Source of the DNA: Asterella californica
Taxonomy: Eukaryota; Streptophyta; Marchantiopsida; Marchantiales; Aytoniaceae
Direction of reading: 5' to 3'
NCBI GenBank assembly: GCA_036924285.1
Contig: JAYKYS010000024.1
Span: 1,798,001 to 1,862,000, forward strand
Length of the DNA stretch: 64,000 bases
Shown here: piece by piece, positions 33,266 to 45,700 of the stretch
Layout: every line of letters starts with the position of its first letter
How positions within the stretch are numbered: position 1 is the first letter of the stretch
The notes under the pieces: generated by a model
Databases searched by the model: none
The model's input: only the letters and a program-made list of their open reading frames with translations
Told to the model about the DNA's origin: nothing
Made by a program: the position numbers and the translations under genes

Positions 33266-34424
33266 TGACAAAAACATGAGTACATATGCTACGCGAAAGA
33301 TGTCACGTGAATAAAAAGAAAACGCCAAGTATTGCATACAATCACACAAAAAAAAAAAAAAATCTACACGGAAATTAATCTTCATAAGATGCAGAAATCT
33401 CAAAGGCGCGTGTACAGAAACTTAAGAGAAGTGAAAGTACCAAGGAATCATGAAGCGATCAGAAACAAGATATTTGTACAGACATGGCCATAATATATAA
33501 ACTGAGAAAAAGACAAACAAATAGAAAAAAAGGACCGCAAGAAGGAAACTAGAACTTGACCAGTCCACGGTTTATGAGGTAAAAAACAAAAAGAGTTGAT
33601 AGAAGTACGAATGTCCTGTAGAGCTACCAACATACATCGATAGTATATTCTATTAACAATGAAACAAAATTGATGTGAGAAAAAGATGAGAGAGAACGTT
33701 AGATTATGAACTACTTGCTAACGCAATTAATATCAATTGTAATTATTGGTGAACTTAATATCCCTCACTTGGTGAAGATATTTCCGCATAACGATGTGGA
33801 AAACCTTAGTATAGATGAGAATACGTCGACTAAACAAGTCTCAGATTTTTGCGCTCATAAGGGTTTAGGGTTTAGAGTTCCATCGTAGAAAGCTAGAGAT
33901 GAGAGTCATCAATATTGATGTATTCTCACCTTAAAAGTCCAATCTTGACTGTATAGTGGACCATCCATCAAACGGAAAGACAAAAAAATATTTCGCTCAT
34001 AAAGAAAAGAGTAGACAAAATCGTTCAAGAAAGACATAACACATCATTCAGAATAAAAATAATGTTCTCATGCGTATCGATGACAATGATAAAATAAAGG
34101 CCTCCGTACGAGTTCAAACTTTGGCTTAAAGAGAGTTCCTCTGAACATGCTAAAGCCTACAAACTGAAATCTGAGTCGGAACAAAACTTGAATATGAAGA
34201 ATCCACAGATGCTATAAGTTTATCAGGTCTGTCATTGCTTTCACCAGGTGAGGTCTTTGGATCCAAAGATCAAGCAGTCCACTCAAATGAGAGGAGATTA
34301 TCCGGGATTACTTTCATTGTTACAGCACGTAACTGTGAACGAGTTGTAAAAGTTGGAAGCCAAAGGCCAAGACAGTAATGTCACTCAAGTGTAGAAGTTT
34401 GTGAAGTGTATGTTTGTCCTAGCT

Positions 34425-36643
34425 TTATTTATCTTTAAGGACTTCTGGAAAATAACGACCTCCATAGATGTCACAGCTCTCCGTTGTGTACCAATGGACA
34501 TAAACAGTTCTTGGTTCTCTAAGCTCACTTTCGGAGTGACTATTTCTAGAACCTTCGTGATTCAAAAATGGTCTTTCTAGATCATCATCCTCTGCAGCGA
34601 GAGCCAACAAAGGATTTCTCTCTAGTTCGCTTAAGTCACCAGGATGATACCGCTTGTCATGTACGTCTATCTCTGGCTCTGGTCAAGAAGCACCTGAATA
34701 GATCTTTTTCTTTGAGCAAATGTCCTCTCATCGCAAAGATTAGTCTCAACCAAGAGTTCTATCTCTGCTTCTCGTGCCTCAAGACTTGAGCATCTTCCGG
34801 TTCTAACGCACCCCAGAACTTGGACTCAACACTTAAAGGCATGCGAAGACTGGCTTTGATTAAAAATGAAATATGTTTCTGCTCGTGGAAAATCTGAAGC
34901 TGTCTGAAGCTGCGATGTACTTGCATGTAAGGTAATATTCCTCTTTATATCTTCAATTGCCTTAATATGATCAACATCTTGTCCTTCACTACCTGATCAT
35001 TTCACCTCGGAGTAGCTTTGATTGGATATTGCTCCGAACTCAACATGATCCTGTTCAACTCAGGACGAGCTACCACATGCTCTATGCCCTCTCGTTGTAA
35101 CCAAAACTCATCTGTAGAATATTGGTTGCTCCAAAGGCGTGTTTTCTCCTCAACCTTGGCTATCCTGAACTGCTAGTTAAACGTGATCGAGTTGATCTAT
35201 CTTAGAAGAGACATAGTTTTATGGAACATTTGGTGAAGTCCCAAGTCTCCTTCAAAATTGTCACTTGAGGTTTGGATCGGTAGGATGATTCAATGGTTAC
35301 CACCAAAGAAGATAAATTGAAGCATTTTTTTCTTCTCAAGCGAACTGAGAAGCGGCTAAACATTTGATCAATCTGATTGTGGGTGTGACCCATCAATAAA
35401 AGACCATTCTGACCTTCTTGAGTATACCTAGTTCAACAAGCAAACCTAGGAAACTGAAAATGGCATAATTTTTGTTCTCACGTGTCGTGTTATCCAACTG
35501 CAGATAAAGAACAAGAGGAAGAGGTCATTCCCAAGTACTTACAATGTTGTGGAGAACAGTAACCGTGAGATTAGCGTCACTCTTTAGATTACCAAACATC
35601 ATGGAAACCTTCGCTTGAACAGTTTGGTAAAAACCAAGACTTCGACAACATGCACACGCATCTGATAATCTCTGTTATGTTTTATGGAGGAGAAGGCCAA
35701 TGAGGTATCACGGTCTTTCTTTATCCATTCCATCGATAACAACACCCATGTGCTTTTAAAACATATTCGTTGATGTTTACTTAACTTCGCCTTCTCATCT
35801 ATTAGTTGTTCCCGGTGAAATCTTGACTGATGATATCTGCAAGAAACATAATGCAATAGCATTACAAATAAAGTTATACTTGAGATGTTTGATTAATGAT
35901 GACTAGCACACATACATCATAAGGGTCCAAATCTGTTCTTTAAACATACTTTCACTTTATGAGGGCAAACAGTCAAGAGGAATTTACTAAAAAGCAGGAG
36001 GTGATAGGAAAATACAGCAGCAATCGTTAACATAAAACACTTCTAATTATGTCATATAAATAATTACTATGACATTCTCAGCCAAGTAATGAAGACCTTG
36101 CGGAACAATGTTAATATAACTTTGAGAAGTTATTTTATTTAAGGGAATACCTACTACTAAAAGGTAAAAGGTACCCTTATTTCTCTGGAGGAAACCCTGA
36201 ACATGGCGTGCTTTCGGTTGTGAAAAGACTTCACAAATAACAAATTTATTCTTCTTAGGAATCTTGACATCCCAGAATGCTTTCCTCCAATCCGTTGTGA
36301 AACTAGAGAAATTTAGAGTATTTGAAGGATCTTTTGTCGCCAAAGCAGTTTTGTAATAGTCATAGACCCAAGACTTTGTGAAGTTGCCTGGCAAATGATA
36401 AGTGACTGGTTCCGTAACCACTCACCATGATTCTTGAAAAAAGAATCTAACCACTCAATCAGAAAGAACCCCTCTTCCTCCACGACCATCAACCCTTACA
36501 TCTTTCCCTCGCAAACCTTTCAACCTTTCAAGTCTTTCATTCCCAACACGAAAGATCTTCCCGAAAGCAGTGGTGCAAACTAATCTCCCCCCTGGTAATG
36601 AATATTTGGCCCCTTTTACCGGCAAACCCCAAGAAAGAGTCAA
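34425..36643 (-). pseudogene. DUF7869-like (transposase-type) gene remnant, copy C
   Basis: Same minus-strand order as copy A: LPVKGAKYSLPGGRLVCTTAF (from about 36,630), HLPGNFTKSWVYDYYK, WDVKIPKKNKFVICEVFS, donor-like GTAGTAGGTATT near 36,150, CRYHQSRFHREQLIDEKAKL, SMEWIKKDR, MRVHVVEVLVF, then GHTHNQIDQMFSRFSVRLRR (about 35,390-35,330) and a C-terminal piece ending at 34,425. The N-terminal piece reads further upstream here than in copy A. Several frame changes remain, so it is dead. DUF7869 proteins have a transposase-like appearance, but their activity is not something I can confirm. Confidence 0.55.
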
Positions 36644-37382
36644 GTTTCTCGATTTTATGTTCTGTCGGAGTCTGAGTCGATGTAAAACAGCAATGAAGCG
36701 CGCGCTAAGAGGTCACCTCGAGCAGTAAGATGGAAATGCAGCTCACAGCGTCTGCAAAATGTACATTGCGGGTGCTTCTACATCGATATCCGATCAATGA
36801 AAAAATGAGCTCATCTGTTGCAAGACTCCATGAGTCCCATACAGTCGCAGCTTCGAAGATTTCTTGAGGTGTGAAGAAAGAATGAAGTTATTATTATTAC
36901 AGCATCGGCCGAAGTCAAAGCAAGACCTACAGTAGTGATCGATGCATATGGATGAAAGCGAAGGTAGGTGAGTTTTCTGCAGGTAAGTTGGAATCTGAAG
37001 CCGACCCCAGGTGTACTGGGTAGAAAATCTACATCCTCGTACCCACTTCACATCGCACTATAACATGCTTCTACTGCAGCAATGCATTGTCTTAGCGCTC
37101 TGGGACATGCGTAGGACGGCCAGTGGCCTTGATTGTCAGAAAATCGTAGAATAAAATCCCACGTGCTACACGGAGCAATTGCAACTTCGATCCTTCCTCT
37201 GGGCCAGTCGCAGCGTGTGGATCATACCTTTTATCTTATCGTTCCGGTTTCTTCCCGAATCTCGAGCACTATAAAGTAAACAGGAATGAGCTGAGCAGCA
37301 GGTGGTCAGCTGTACCATTCGACAAACAGGAAATGATATCGCGGCTCGTGTTCACTCCTTCGTCCGCGTCTACGGATCTTAA

Positions 37383-37864
37383 ACCACTAGTAGGGGTATA
37401 AAAGCCTTCACTTCCCACGCGGCGGACTCTTTTCACTGTAGCTGCTTTTTTTCTCTCAGTCAGAGTGCGGGAGGCCAAGGTCTTTGTGGAGCTCCTTGTC
37501 TCAAAAGAGCAGTTGGTTCATAGTAACGCGAGGGTAAGTGATAATAACAAAATATGCTGGATAGGAGAACATTTCAAAATTCAAAATTCAGAATATTCTA
37601 TTTCTGTGGTTCTCAGTGATCCGGGATTCACTTGATAATTTTGAAGCCATCCGTAGTCCTCCTGAGCTCATCATGGGTTCATTTTGAAGCTCTTCTTTTT
37701 CTGCTCATTTTGCTACCAAGATCACAGTGTTTGAGGCTATACTGCGTTGGTAACTGCGTTGCGCAAATCTCTCAGGGGCCCCCGTCCGTGCTGAACTCAC
37801 TTAGCAAAGGTTTAAAATGATTAGCGGTGGGGATCCCCACCGCTAATATAGCGGTACTTGTGGT
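37383..37864. mobile_element. Small TTAA-flanked inverted-repeat element with captured promoter-like DNA
   Basis: 482 bp with ends ACCACTAG and CTTGTGGT (8-bp inverted ends, one mismatch), flanked by TTAA at 37,379-37,382 and 37,865-37,868. Copies A and B show the empty site with one TTAA-like word. Inside are a TATA box (GGTATAAAAG at about 37,394), a C/T-rich leader and a strong splice-donor-like GAGGGTAAGT near 37,530, plus a perfect 28-bp palindrome at 37,820-37,847. The TTAA target suggests a piggyBac-like mechanism. The exact target length is ambiguous because of neighbouring A and T. Confidence 0.65.
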
Positions 37865-38188
37865 TTAAAACGTGCTTTAGTAATCATGTGGACTAGGTCA
37901 GACCTGTCCAATAGTCTACTTTGAGATCTACTACACGATAGTCGATAACAGCGCGTCAGATGCGATTACCTCCTATAGGGAGGGTCTTCCAGTAACTTGT
38001 AAAGGCCAAGCAAAAAAAATATAACCAAAGATCTCTCAGAGGACATTTACTCGCAAGAGATTGTGGGTGTTGCAGGAACTTCGAGTCCGAGGGGAAAGGC
38101 TCAGCTTTTAGAAAGTGCATTAGACCGTGGTTGGTTTGAAATGTGTTCTTTATTCGATCTCCTTTGTTGCAGTAGATCTCAACGTAGG

Positions 38189-38377
38189 TTAGGAACGCGA
38201 CCCGATGAATAGCAAACGGATGGGAAGACCCCATCAAACCTTAGAAGGGAAAAAAGGACCCGAAGGGCCAAGTAACAACCACCCCGAAGGGAAGAACACC
38301 GGGGCTAAGCCCTGCTATCAGTAGCTCTAGAATGTCTAGAATGTCTAAAGCTAATGTCCACCTAACGTATGTTAGGT
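38189..38377. mobile_element. Insertion of ~185 bp in copy C, hairpin-rich
   Basis: Absent from copies A and B at the same place. TAGGT at 38,185-38,189 and 38,373-38,377 is a possible 5-bp target duplication. The right end carries a perfect 10-bp hairpin with a 4-nt loop (38,357-38,380). The minus strand has two C(TTCG)G tetraloop motifs and GGGCTTAGCCC. It could be a SINE-like or other structured-RNA-derived insert; I cannot name a family. Confidence 0.4.
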
Positions 38378-38620
38378 GGACGTGTGGATATACCTTCTTT
38401 GGGTTTTCACGGCTGAGTATAGCAAGTGCCAAGAGCAAGAGAGGATATTCGCTGTGCGGGCATGATCAAAGAGCATTGCTCCATGTCTATGTGGACGGGT
38501 GGACCACGCGTTTTGTGGTTAGAGTCCGGAAAATTGACCCACCTTCCGCTGTCAATCTTCACCACTCGATTAGTAGGCTCGTTCACGGGAAACAACTGCA
38601 ATGCAGTATTGGATGAAAAG

Positions 38621-38906
38621 TTCCCTCAGTTATTAACTTGGTCAGCCCATGCGTCATAGTTCTTACTTGGTCGGGCCTCTCACTTTCTCTACTTTCTTGA
38701 TCTGGCCCATGACTGGTAGTAGAGAGTTCAGAGTGACATGCTGGCAGGACTCCTAAGTGGACGAATTGTGTGGTTGAGTTGGCAATGAGGAGGTGGAGAC
38801 GGACGATTGTCTTCCCCAGCATGTTTGGGGACACGAACTTGACTGTTTGCGAATGATATGTCTGTGCGGAAGAGCTTGGAGCCATCAACAGTTTGAGTTT
38901 GAACGT
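38621..38906. other. Spacer without recognisable content
   Basis: Between the right end of copy C and the proposed LTR of Gypsy element 2. A minus-strand frame (38,583-38,888) has no recognisable domain. Confidence 0.5.
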
Positions 38907-40296
38907 TGTCGCGCTACTTGGCGACTACATGCTTGACTTCTACTCCGACGCTTGAGTTTAGTAGTTCTAGAAGTTAGCTCATATTACTTCTAGTCCTTTA
39001 TACATATGTTTGACACCTTTGCATACGATGTTGACACTATTGTGTTATATATTTTGAGTCTTAGTAGGTTGATAGTATGTTATCTATCTTGTTCAAGCAC
39101 TCCTGCGCTTGTGCAAATGATATCATGCTTATCTATGTTGTGAAAGTACATAACTTAGGGTTTCTATGCTGATAGAGGTTTAAGCTCATGGGCTGTACTT
39201 ACTTGTCGTCCATGCACGCTTTCTAGTCGGTTTAAGTTATCTTTCAGGGTTGTGTGTCATTTTAGGTAGTTTAAGATTTATGTTGACATTCTAGGAGAGC
39301 TAACGTGGTAGCCTATGAGTGAAGTTAAGTTACCATGTGGATTAGAGTACTAAAGGACAACCAAGTGGAGCTATGAACTCCCATTGGTCTGTTTTTGTCT
39401 TTAGTTTTAACTCTAAATTTAGAAACAGAGGTCTAAAGGAGAGCTCGAGCATTTGGTGAGGGGACTTCAAAATCTGAGAGCACATGGAGATAGAGCTCGT
39501 CATGCCAAGCACTTCCAGTGAAATTTTCGATCGATTTGAGGCAATAAAAACGAAGTTATGACCAATTGAAGTTCGAATTGTGGTAGAATTGAATCACTTT
39601 TGTTGGATTTAGGGTTTTCAGTGTTTCTTGCAGTAGATTTGAGGAAATTGCTTCAACACTTCGGGGTTGTGTTCTCTGCCAGCAGGGCTACGATTTCCTA
39701 AAAAGTTTCATATCGATTGAGTGACTGAGTAATTCAGGGCGGCCGCTGAAATAGAGGGGGTCTGAAAAGCTCTTAATCTAGAGTAGCGACTTCAGAGGAG
39801 GAGATCTGGAGTTCTGTGTACAATCAGGAGTCCCAGCTTCACAGGGATGTTCAGCATCCTGTAGACTTCAAATCCTGTGAGAATATTTGAAATTGATCGA
39901 GCTAATCTTCTGTTCTAGGTTGAAATAGCCATCTGGGTACCAAAAATTGCCATAATTTTCTTACTCAGAACGTTTTTGTCAACATCTCGGTGCTAGAATT
40001 TGATCTCAGGTTGAAACTTCGTGTGTGTGTCCAGTAGTATCTCATTTACATGTAGCGGAAGTTTAGAAGTCTAAACCTTCATAGTTTTCCTCTCCTTGAG
40101 TGTCAAAGTTCACCGCCTAGACCTATTACTACTAGTTAGACCTAAATTTTGCTTTTTGAGCATATTAGAGAATCCTACCTGTGTGAGTGTTTATAGCCCC
40201 TGTTGTGACCTGAAAGCCAATCTCTTGAGTAAACAACCACAGCCAGAAGCCCGGCGCTTTCCTAGGTAGACGGATCACACTCCGACATACTCTCTT
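38907..40296 (+). repeat. Probable 5' LTR of Gypsy element 2 (left end tentative)
   Basis: The right end is set by the primer site at 40,299. The left end is placed at TGTCGCGC only by analogy with the TGTCG starts of the other two elements. No second copy exists to confirm it. No open frame of note. Confidence 0.35.
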
Positions 40297-40298
40297 TT

Positions 40299-40315
40299 TG
40301 GTGAACTCGACGTGA
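40299..40315 (+). promoter_or_regulatory. Primer-binding site, Gypsy element 2
   Basis: TGGTGAACTCGACGTGA is identical to 49,929-49,945 in element 3 and extends two further A in both. It starts with the TGG that pairs with a tRNA CCA end. It is not the common initiator-Met type, and I could not assign the tRNA. Confidence 0.65.
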
Positions 40316-40363
40316 AACACCTAAGGTGTGAGTTTTCTTGAGAGTGTTACAGGATCAGATATC

Positions 40364-42703
40364 ATGGCCAACCAAGGATCATCAAGTAGAGGTGTTGCTG
40401 CTGCTCAGCAACCTGTTCAGTTGGATGCTGCTACGATAAAGATGTTCCAAGCTTTTTCCATGTTTATGCAGCAGCAGCAGAGCACAGAGAGGAAGGAGGT
40501 ATTAGCAACCAAGGCGTTGCAATCTGTGGTGCATCAGATGGACCAGTTCAAGGGGACAGATATTTCCAAGTACGTGCGATACTATGCTAGGGAGATGGAG
40601 GTGAACAAGGTACCTGAGAAGGAGATGGTGGAGAACTTTGAACTTGATGTTGTGCCTGAGATTCGTGGGCGTGTGAAAGAGCTCAAGCAGCAGCAAGGAC
40701 AGAGTTAGGAGAGCTTTATGCGAGCTTTGAAGGAGGAGTACTACACTGAAGATTCCGAGAGGATGACCAAGAGAACGTTCTTGGAGTGGGTGGTGAGCCT
40801 AACAAAGGTTTGTCTGTAAATGAGTTGTTAAGGGAATTTGATCGTCAGTATGCTCAGCTTTCTAGGACAGAAAAGCTTACATTAGAGGTGGAGAAGACGG
40901 AGCTTTTTCTACAAGCAGCGGACGTGACTATTCAGGAGAAGCTTGAGCTGTTGTTGGAAGACAAGAGTGAGGAGAGAGGATTGAAGACTGATTTGAAGGA
41001 GGTTGAAGAGGCTATCTCTTTGCTGACCAAGAGACAGAGAAGAAGGGACAAGGTGGTGGTAAGTGAAGCAGCACCTCTGATAATTCCTGTCAAGCAGTTG
41101 CCTACTAAGCCCGCTTTGGTAATTGCTAGAGAGGAAGACTCACCGCTTGATGAGTTGATTAAGGGTATGAAGGACCTTAAGCTTAAGCTCACTAGGTTAG
41201 AAGAGAAGGAGCAGAATGTACAGCCTGCTATGCAGAGACCTCAGATGAGAGAAGGCTTTCTTCATTGTTGTATATGGTGTGATAGCCTAGACCATGTAAG
41301 AAGAGATTGTGGGGAGTTTTCAGATGCATTAAGGAAAGATCTTCAAAGATGGTAAGATCCATCTGAGAGAGACTGGGATGATGTTGGGAACCAACTTTGG
41401 CAAGGGTGGTATGAAGAGACTTGTGAATGAGATATCAGCATCACATGCTGTTTCTCTTGTGAATGCTGCTACGTGTGGAGTGAAAGTGGAAATGGAGAGA
41501 GAGAAAGAGACTACTGGGTTGTGGTTTGATGTAGTGCGATTCGTAGGTAGAACAGAGTTAGACAAGGATGTGCTACGGAGGGTTGGCAACTCAATTCGAG
41601 AAACTACAGGATAGAATGACCCTGTGGACACTATGTCAATGCATGCTTATGTTGCAAGAAGTCATCATGAAGCTGTACTAGAAGAAAAACGCAAGAGAGA
41701 GGATGCAGGTGAGGCTTCTACAGCCAAACGACCTGCTACAAGGAGTGAAAGGGCTAGATCAGAGGCAAGGCAGGAGACAACACCTACTCGGGAGGAGACT
41801 ATGGAGGATCTACCGCCTACAACACCAAAGGAGAAGGAGAGAAGCAAGGAGAAGGGTAAGATGCATGCATACAAACTTCAGTCTGACATTGAGATTGCTA
41901 CAGACCTGAAGCAGGTGTTAGAGAATCGTATCTTGAATGGGAAGGTTGAGTTTACTTTGGGTGAGATTCTTGAGATTGCAAAGCGTGAGTTCCATGAGTT
42001 TATCATAGATATCATCAAGAGGAAACATCTGATTTTGGACGAAGCAGCTACGCTTAACGCTCTAGGGACCAAACTGTCAGAAGATGAGGAAGATGAGATT
42101 GCTGGTTACTGCTCTCAAGTATCAGAGGGGAGTTCGTATCAGCACGTGAGGTTTGAAGATGAGGTGGAAGCATCGCAGAAGAGCCATTACTCTCACAACC
42201 ATTGGGCAAGAGCAACCACAGAGACCTTGGTGAAGTTGGGAGATCTGGAGGAACCTGTGGTGGCATTGATTGATCACGGCTCAGAGATTAATATGATATC
42301 TAAGGAGCTATACAAGCGTGGGAGGTGGCCCATAGACACCGACTACAGATGGCTTATCCGTGCTGCCAACAACCAGAGGGGAGAACTTTATGGGCCTCAG
42401 AATTTCTTTGTACAAGACATGTCAACCTATCCTATCATTCTAGGGTAGCCTTACATTACTGCTGTTAGAATGGAGACACGAGTTATGGATGATGGTTCAG
42501 CCTATGCTAGGATCCGTAGTAGAGATGGTAGAAGAGCTGTTCAGTTTTTGACCGTTGCTGCAGAACATGAGAGAAATCGCGATAGCTTGAGAGACCGTCC
42601 ACTACCTAAGATTACTCAGGAGTTTAGAGAGTCTAGGGGTTTTGGCAGAGTACCATTGAAGAGCAAGACTCAACGATACAGTAGAGAAAAGATTCTCACC
42701 TAA
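40364..42703 (+). pseudogene. gag: Gag-protease of Gypsy element 2, multiply broken
   Basis: Starts at ATG 40,364 (MANQGSSSRGV) and follows the gag of element 3. Lesions: in-frame TAG at 40,706-40,708, a frame change near 40,790, a frame change near 41,345, TAG near 41,612, and TAG near 42,446 just after the protease. Two of the stops stand where the relatives have Trp and one where they have Gln, all explainable by C-to-T or G-to-A change. A deletion of about 45 bp after GELYG removes residues present in element 1. The zinc knuckle (CIWCDSLDHVRRDC) and the protease motif LIDHGSEIN are recognisable. The slippery site G GGT TTT survives at 42,637. Confidence 0.85.
42637..42643 (+). promoter_or_regulatory. 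-1 frameshift heptamer GGGTTTT, Gypsy element 2
   Basis: In the gag frame this reads G GGT TTT, as in element 1. Here it is a relic because pol is missing. Confidence 0.6.
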
Positions 42704-45700
42704 TCTAGGATTCTCGCCTAATCCTTTGCTTTGCTTTGGTGTTCAGAGAGACTTGGTATGAATCCTGAGTGGCTTGGTGAGTTGTTTTGTTATTTCGAGA
42801 ACTCGGAAGACGGGAACTAGGCATGTGCCTCTTGATCTTCCTAGCTTCTCAAATCCACATCTTCCTAGAGAGACTAGAAGACATGAAAGGCTGGCAAAAT
42901 GCGCGAGAAGACGAGAGGGTCCGTTACGGATCTCTTCTGTCCGACCCATAGCAGCCTATCCCTTCTTCTTCCTGAACTTAGAAGAGAGTTGTGAGAAGTC
43001 TTGCTGGCAGAATCTGGAGAGAATAGTCGAGGGTCAGGTCTTCCTATCATGCAGCAAGCTTCTTTTGAGTGTGTATAAGAGGTAAGAAGTCAGAAGAACA
43101 GAGTGCGAATGTTTTGAGTCTGTTGTGAGGTCAGATTGCGTGTAGGGAGCAGAAGACATGTGAGACCAGTGAAGGGAAGCCTGACTTCGGGAGGTCTTCC
43201 GAGAACGTTATTGAATCGGAAACTGTCCCCGGAGTCTTCCCAGAGGCCACTGTCGTCGCAGGAGCCCGCAACCATCTTTTGAACCTTTCCTATACTCTAC
43301 TTCTCGCATATCTTGTATCTTCTGTTAGGAAGCAGGATGTAATGCAAGGTGGGTTGTCTTCTTAGGAATCCATGCGAGGCCTTGCTTAGTTAGGATTGAT
43401 TAGATACAGCTCGGAAGACGAGCGCTACTTAGGAAGCATTGTTAGAATCTCAGAGACAGAGTAGCTGTCTTCTGGAAGATTAGATTCGTCTCTTGAGAGT
43501 GGAAGCTATACTGTGAGGACTTAGGGAAGGACTGAGCCTTCGACTCACAACAAGTACGTCACTTCTTCCAAGGAGTTAGCGTAGCTGAAGAAGAGCAACC
43601 AGGAGTTGCAGGCGCGCTTACAGCAGCGTGACCAGGAGGTTCTGCGAGTATGGGATAAGCTCATCGCCCTTGCAGAAGAGAAGATGACATGGAAGACTCT
43701 GCGGGAAGCCGCAGAAGCGCAAGTTGTGGTCGAGAAGACTCAGAGAGAAGCAGCGAAAGCCCGTGCGCAGGGGTTACTAGCTCACTCGGTGGAGACACTT
43801 CGGAAGAAGTTTAACTTCACCGCGGGTAAGAAGCTCCTTACCTTAGCTAGAGAGTGGGACGAGGAGTCCAAAGCAATGTTTGTGGAGTGCAAGGAGCGTA
43901 TGTTCAGGTACTTGGACAGGCAGATAGATGGAGTGAAGACGTTTTATGGTCTTCTCTTGATCCTGCCATCAGTAAACACGTCTTCCCAAGCACCAGCATC
44001 ATCGACAAGACCAGACTTGGAGAAGGAGGAGTTCGACCTCGCTGTGCACTTGGTAGTGACAACGTTGGAAGTCGAGAAGACCTCGGAAGACGCCCCGGAA
44101 GACAAGATGTCTTCTGGAAGACAGGAAGACGAGCCGTCTTCCCACGTATTCCGTGTGGAGAAAGCGACTTCCCCGGACCCTTATGAGGTCACCATGGCTC
44201 CTAGTGTCGAACTAGTCCCTCAGAAGAGCGAGGAAGCACAAGTCGACCCAGCTTCCCAGAAGACGCTTCTGTCTTTCGAAGTAGTAGCAGCAGAGCCAGC
44301 GATGAACGTGGAGGAGGAGGCCACCTCAGCGACACCCGAGGTAATTACAGGGCTTCCCAGCGTATCAGAAGCCGTTTTAGTAGTTCAGGTAGGAGTAGAT
44401 CAGGTGGAAATGACATCCGAGCCATGAGAGTAGATAGCAAAGCGCAGAAGATCAGGAGCTTGTCCAAACTTAGTAAGTACTCAACATACTATATTAAGAA
44501 ATAGCATTTCCAGTTTAATTTTAGATAAAGTGACCATGTGGCAGAGTAGGCAGCGTAGGGTAAACAAGCAGATGGTTAAAAAGGAAGGAGGAACCGCCTG
44601 CATGTGGGGTGGCAGCCTACTGACGGTGTCCATCCCTCCCTGATTGTAGTCAAAGCTTGGAGGGGAACTCTCCTCTACACCGCAAGGCAGATACATAAGT
44701 AGGATTGTAGAGTAGGAAATTAGACCTGTGTGGAGAACTGAGTTCTGCACACACATACCAATCTTACGGTGCAGACAGATTAGACACACAGGGGAGTCTT
44801 TGAAGAAACTGGATGCCTGCACACACACTAGATTTTTTGGTGCAGGAGACAGATTATACACTAGAGGTACACAGTGTACACTACACTCGATGTTGGAATA
44901 AGGGGATAACGCAGGAAGAAGTTTGCATTCTCTTACCACCAGCAGCGATTCGGAGATGTAGATGAGTAGTGGACAGTCTAGGAGCAGGGAACGGCATCCT
45001 CGTGCAGTCTTGCTGATTAGACTGATGTGTCGAGGAGTAGGAGGTGATAGTAGAGGGAGTGAGCTTCCCAACACCTATGTACCTTCTTCTCGGGGAATGG
45101 ATTGCTGATTTGAGTGCAGAAGCTTTGTTCATGTCTTCCGGGTGGTGAGTTTCCTTGAATTCGCTCTCGATTGTGCATGGGAAGTGTTCTTCTTGAGTGA
45201 CGGTGACTGTCAGCAGTTGTGGAAGTGCAGCTTGGCTCGTCCAGTAGAGCACTTGGGATCTACGTATGGACGGTCTTATGGGTAAGGGATCCCAGAAGAC
45301 AGAGTAGTCGGAGCAGCGAAGAGAAGAAGAAAGAAGCATTCTTCTCGCAACAAAAGACAACATCCTCAAGTAGAAGACGGTGTAACGTTACTCACGTTTG
45401 TTGTCTTCCTCCCCAAACTATTACAAGCAGGGATGGCTTGTTAGTCAGGATCCGGACTAGAAGCCTGTCGGAATCTTAATTTCTCCTTTTCATCTTGTTT
45501 TCTCTTGTTTGGATTTTCCCTTCTTCTCCATCTTTCCTCTTCTTCCTCATCTTCCTACCTTCTTCTAGTGAGCTTCCGAGATTTCTATTGAGCTTCCGTG
45601 AAGGTGAATGTCGTTGTAGTGCTGCAAGAAGACCATTTCCGTTGACAGAAGCTTGGGAAGGCTATAGGGGGCATACACCCTGTGATTTATCTAAACCGTT

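Larger units (their letters stand above)
33266..38620 (-). mobile_element. Dispersed repeat copy C with broken DUF7869-like gene
   Basis: The most complete copy. It matches copy A from TGACAAAAACATGAG to beyond the point where LINE1 interrupts A, and copy B to the right end. Differences from A: an extra ~435 bp at 33,630-34,068, a 482-bp insertion at 37,383-37,864 and a ~185-bp insertion at 38,189-38,377. Terminal inverted repeats are not evident. Confidence 0.7.
38907..42703 (+). mobile_element. Ty3/Gypsy element 2, decayed 5' half
   Basis: A probable LTR, the same primer site as element 3, and a gag-protease region similar to elements 1 and 3 are present. Pol and the 3' LTR are absent: recognisable sequence stops about 60 bp after the frameshift site, and the GAAGAC-rich block begins. 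Confidence 0.7.

Noticed and set aside
44481..45369. Overlapping minus-strand frames of 162 and 197 codons
   Set aside because: No recognisable domain, mutually overlapping, inside a compositionally biased block.
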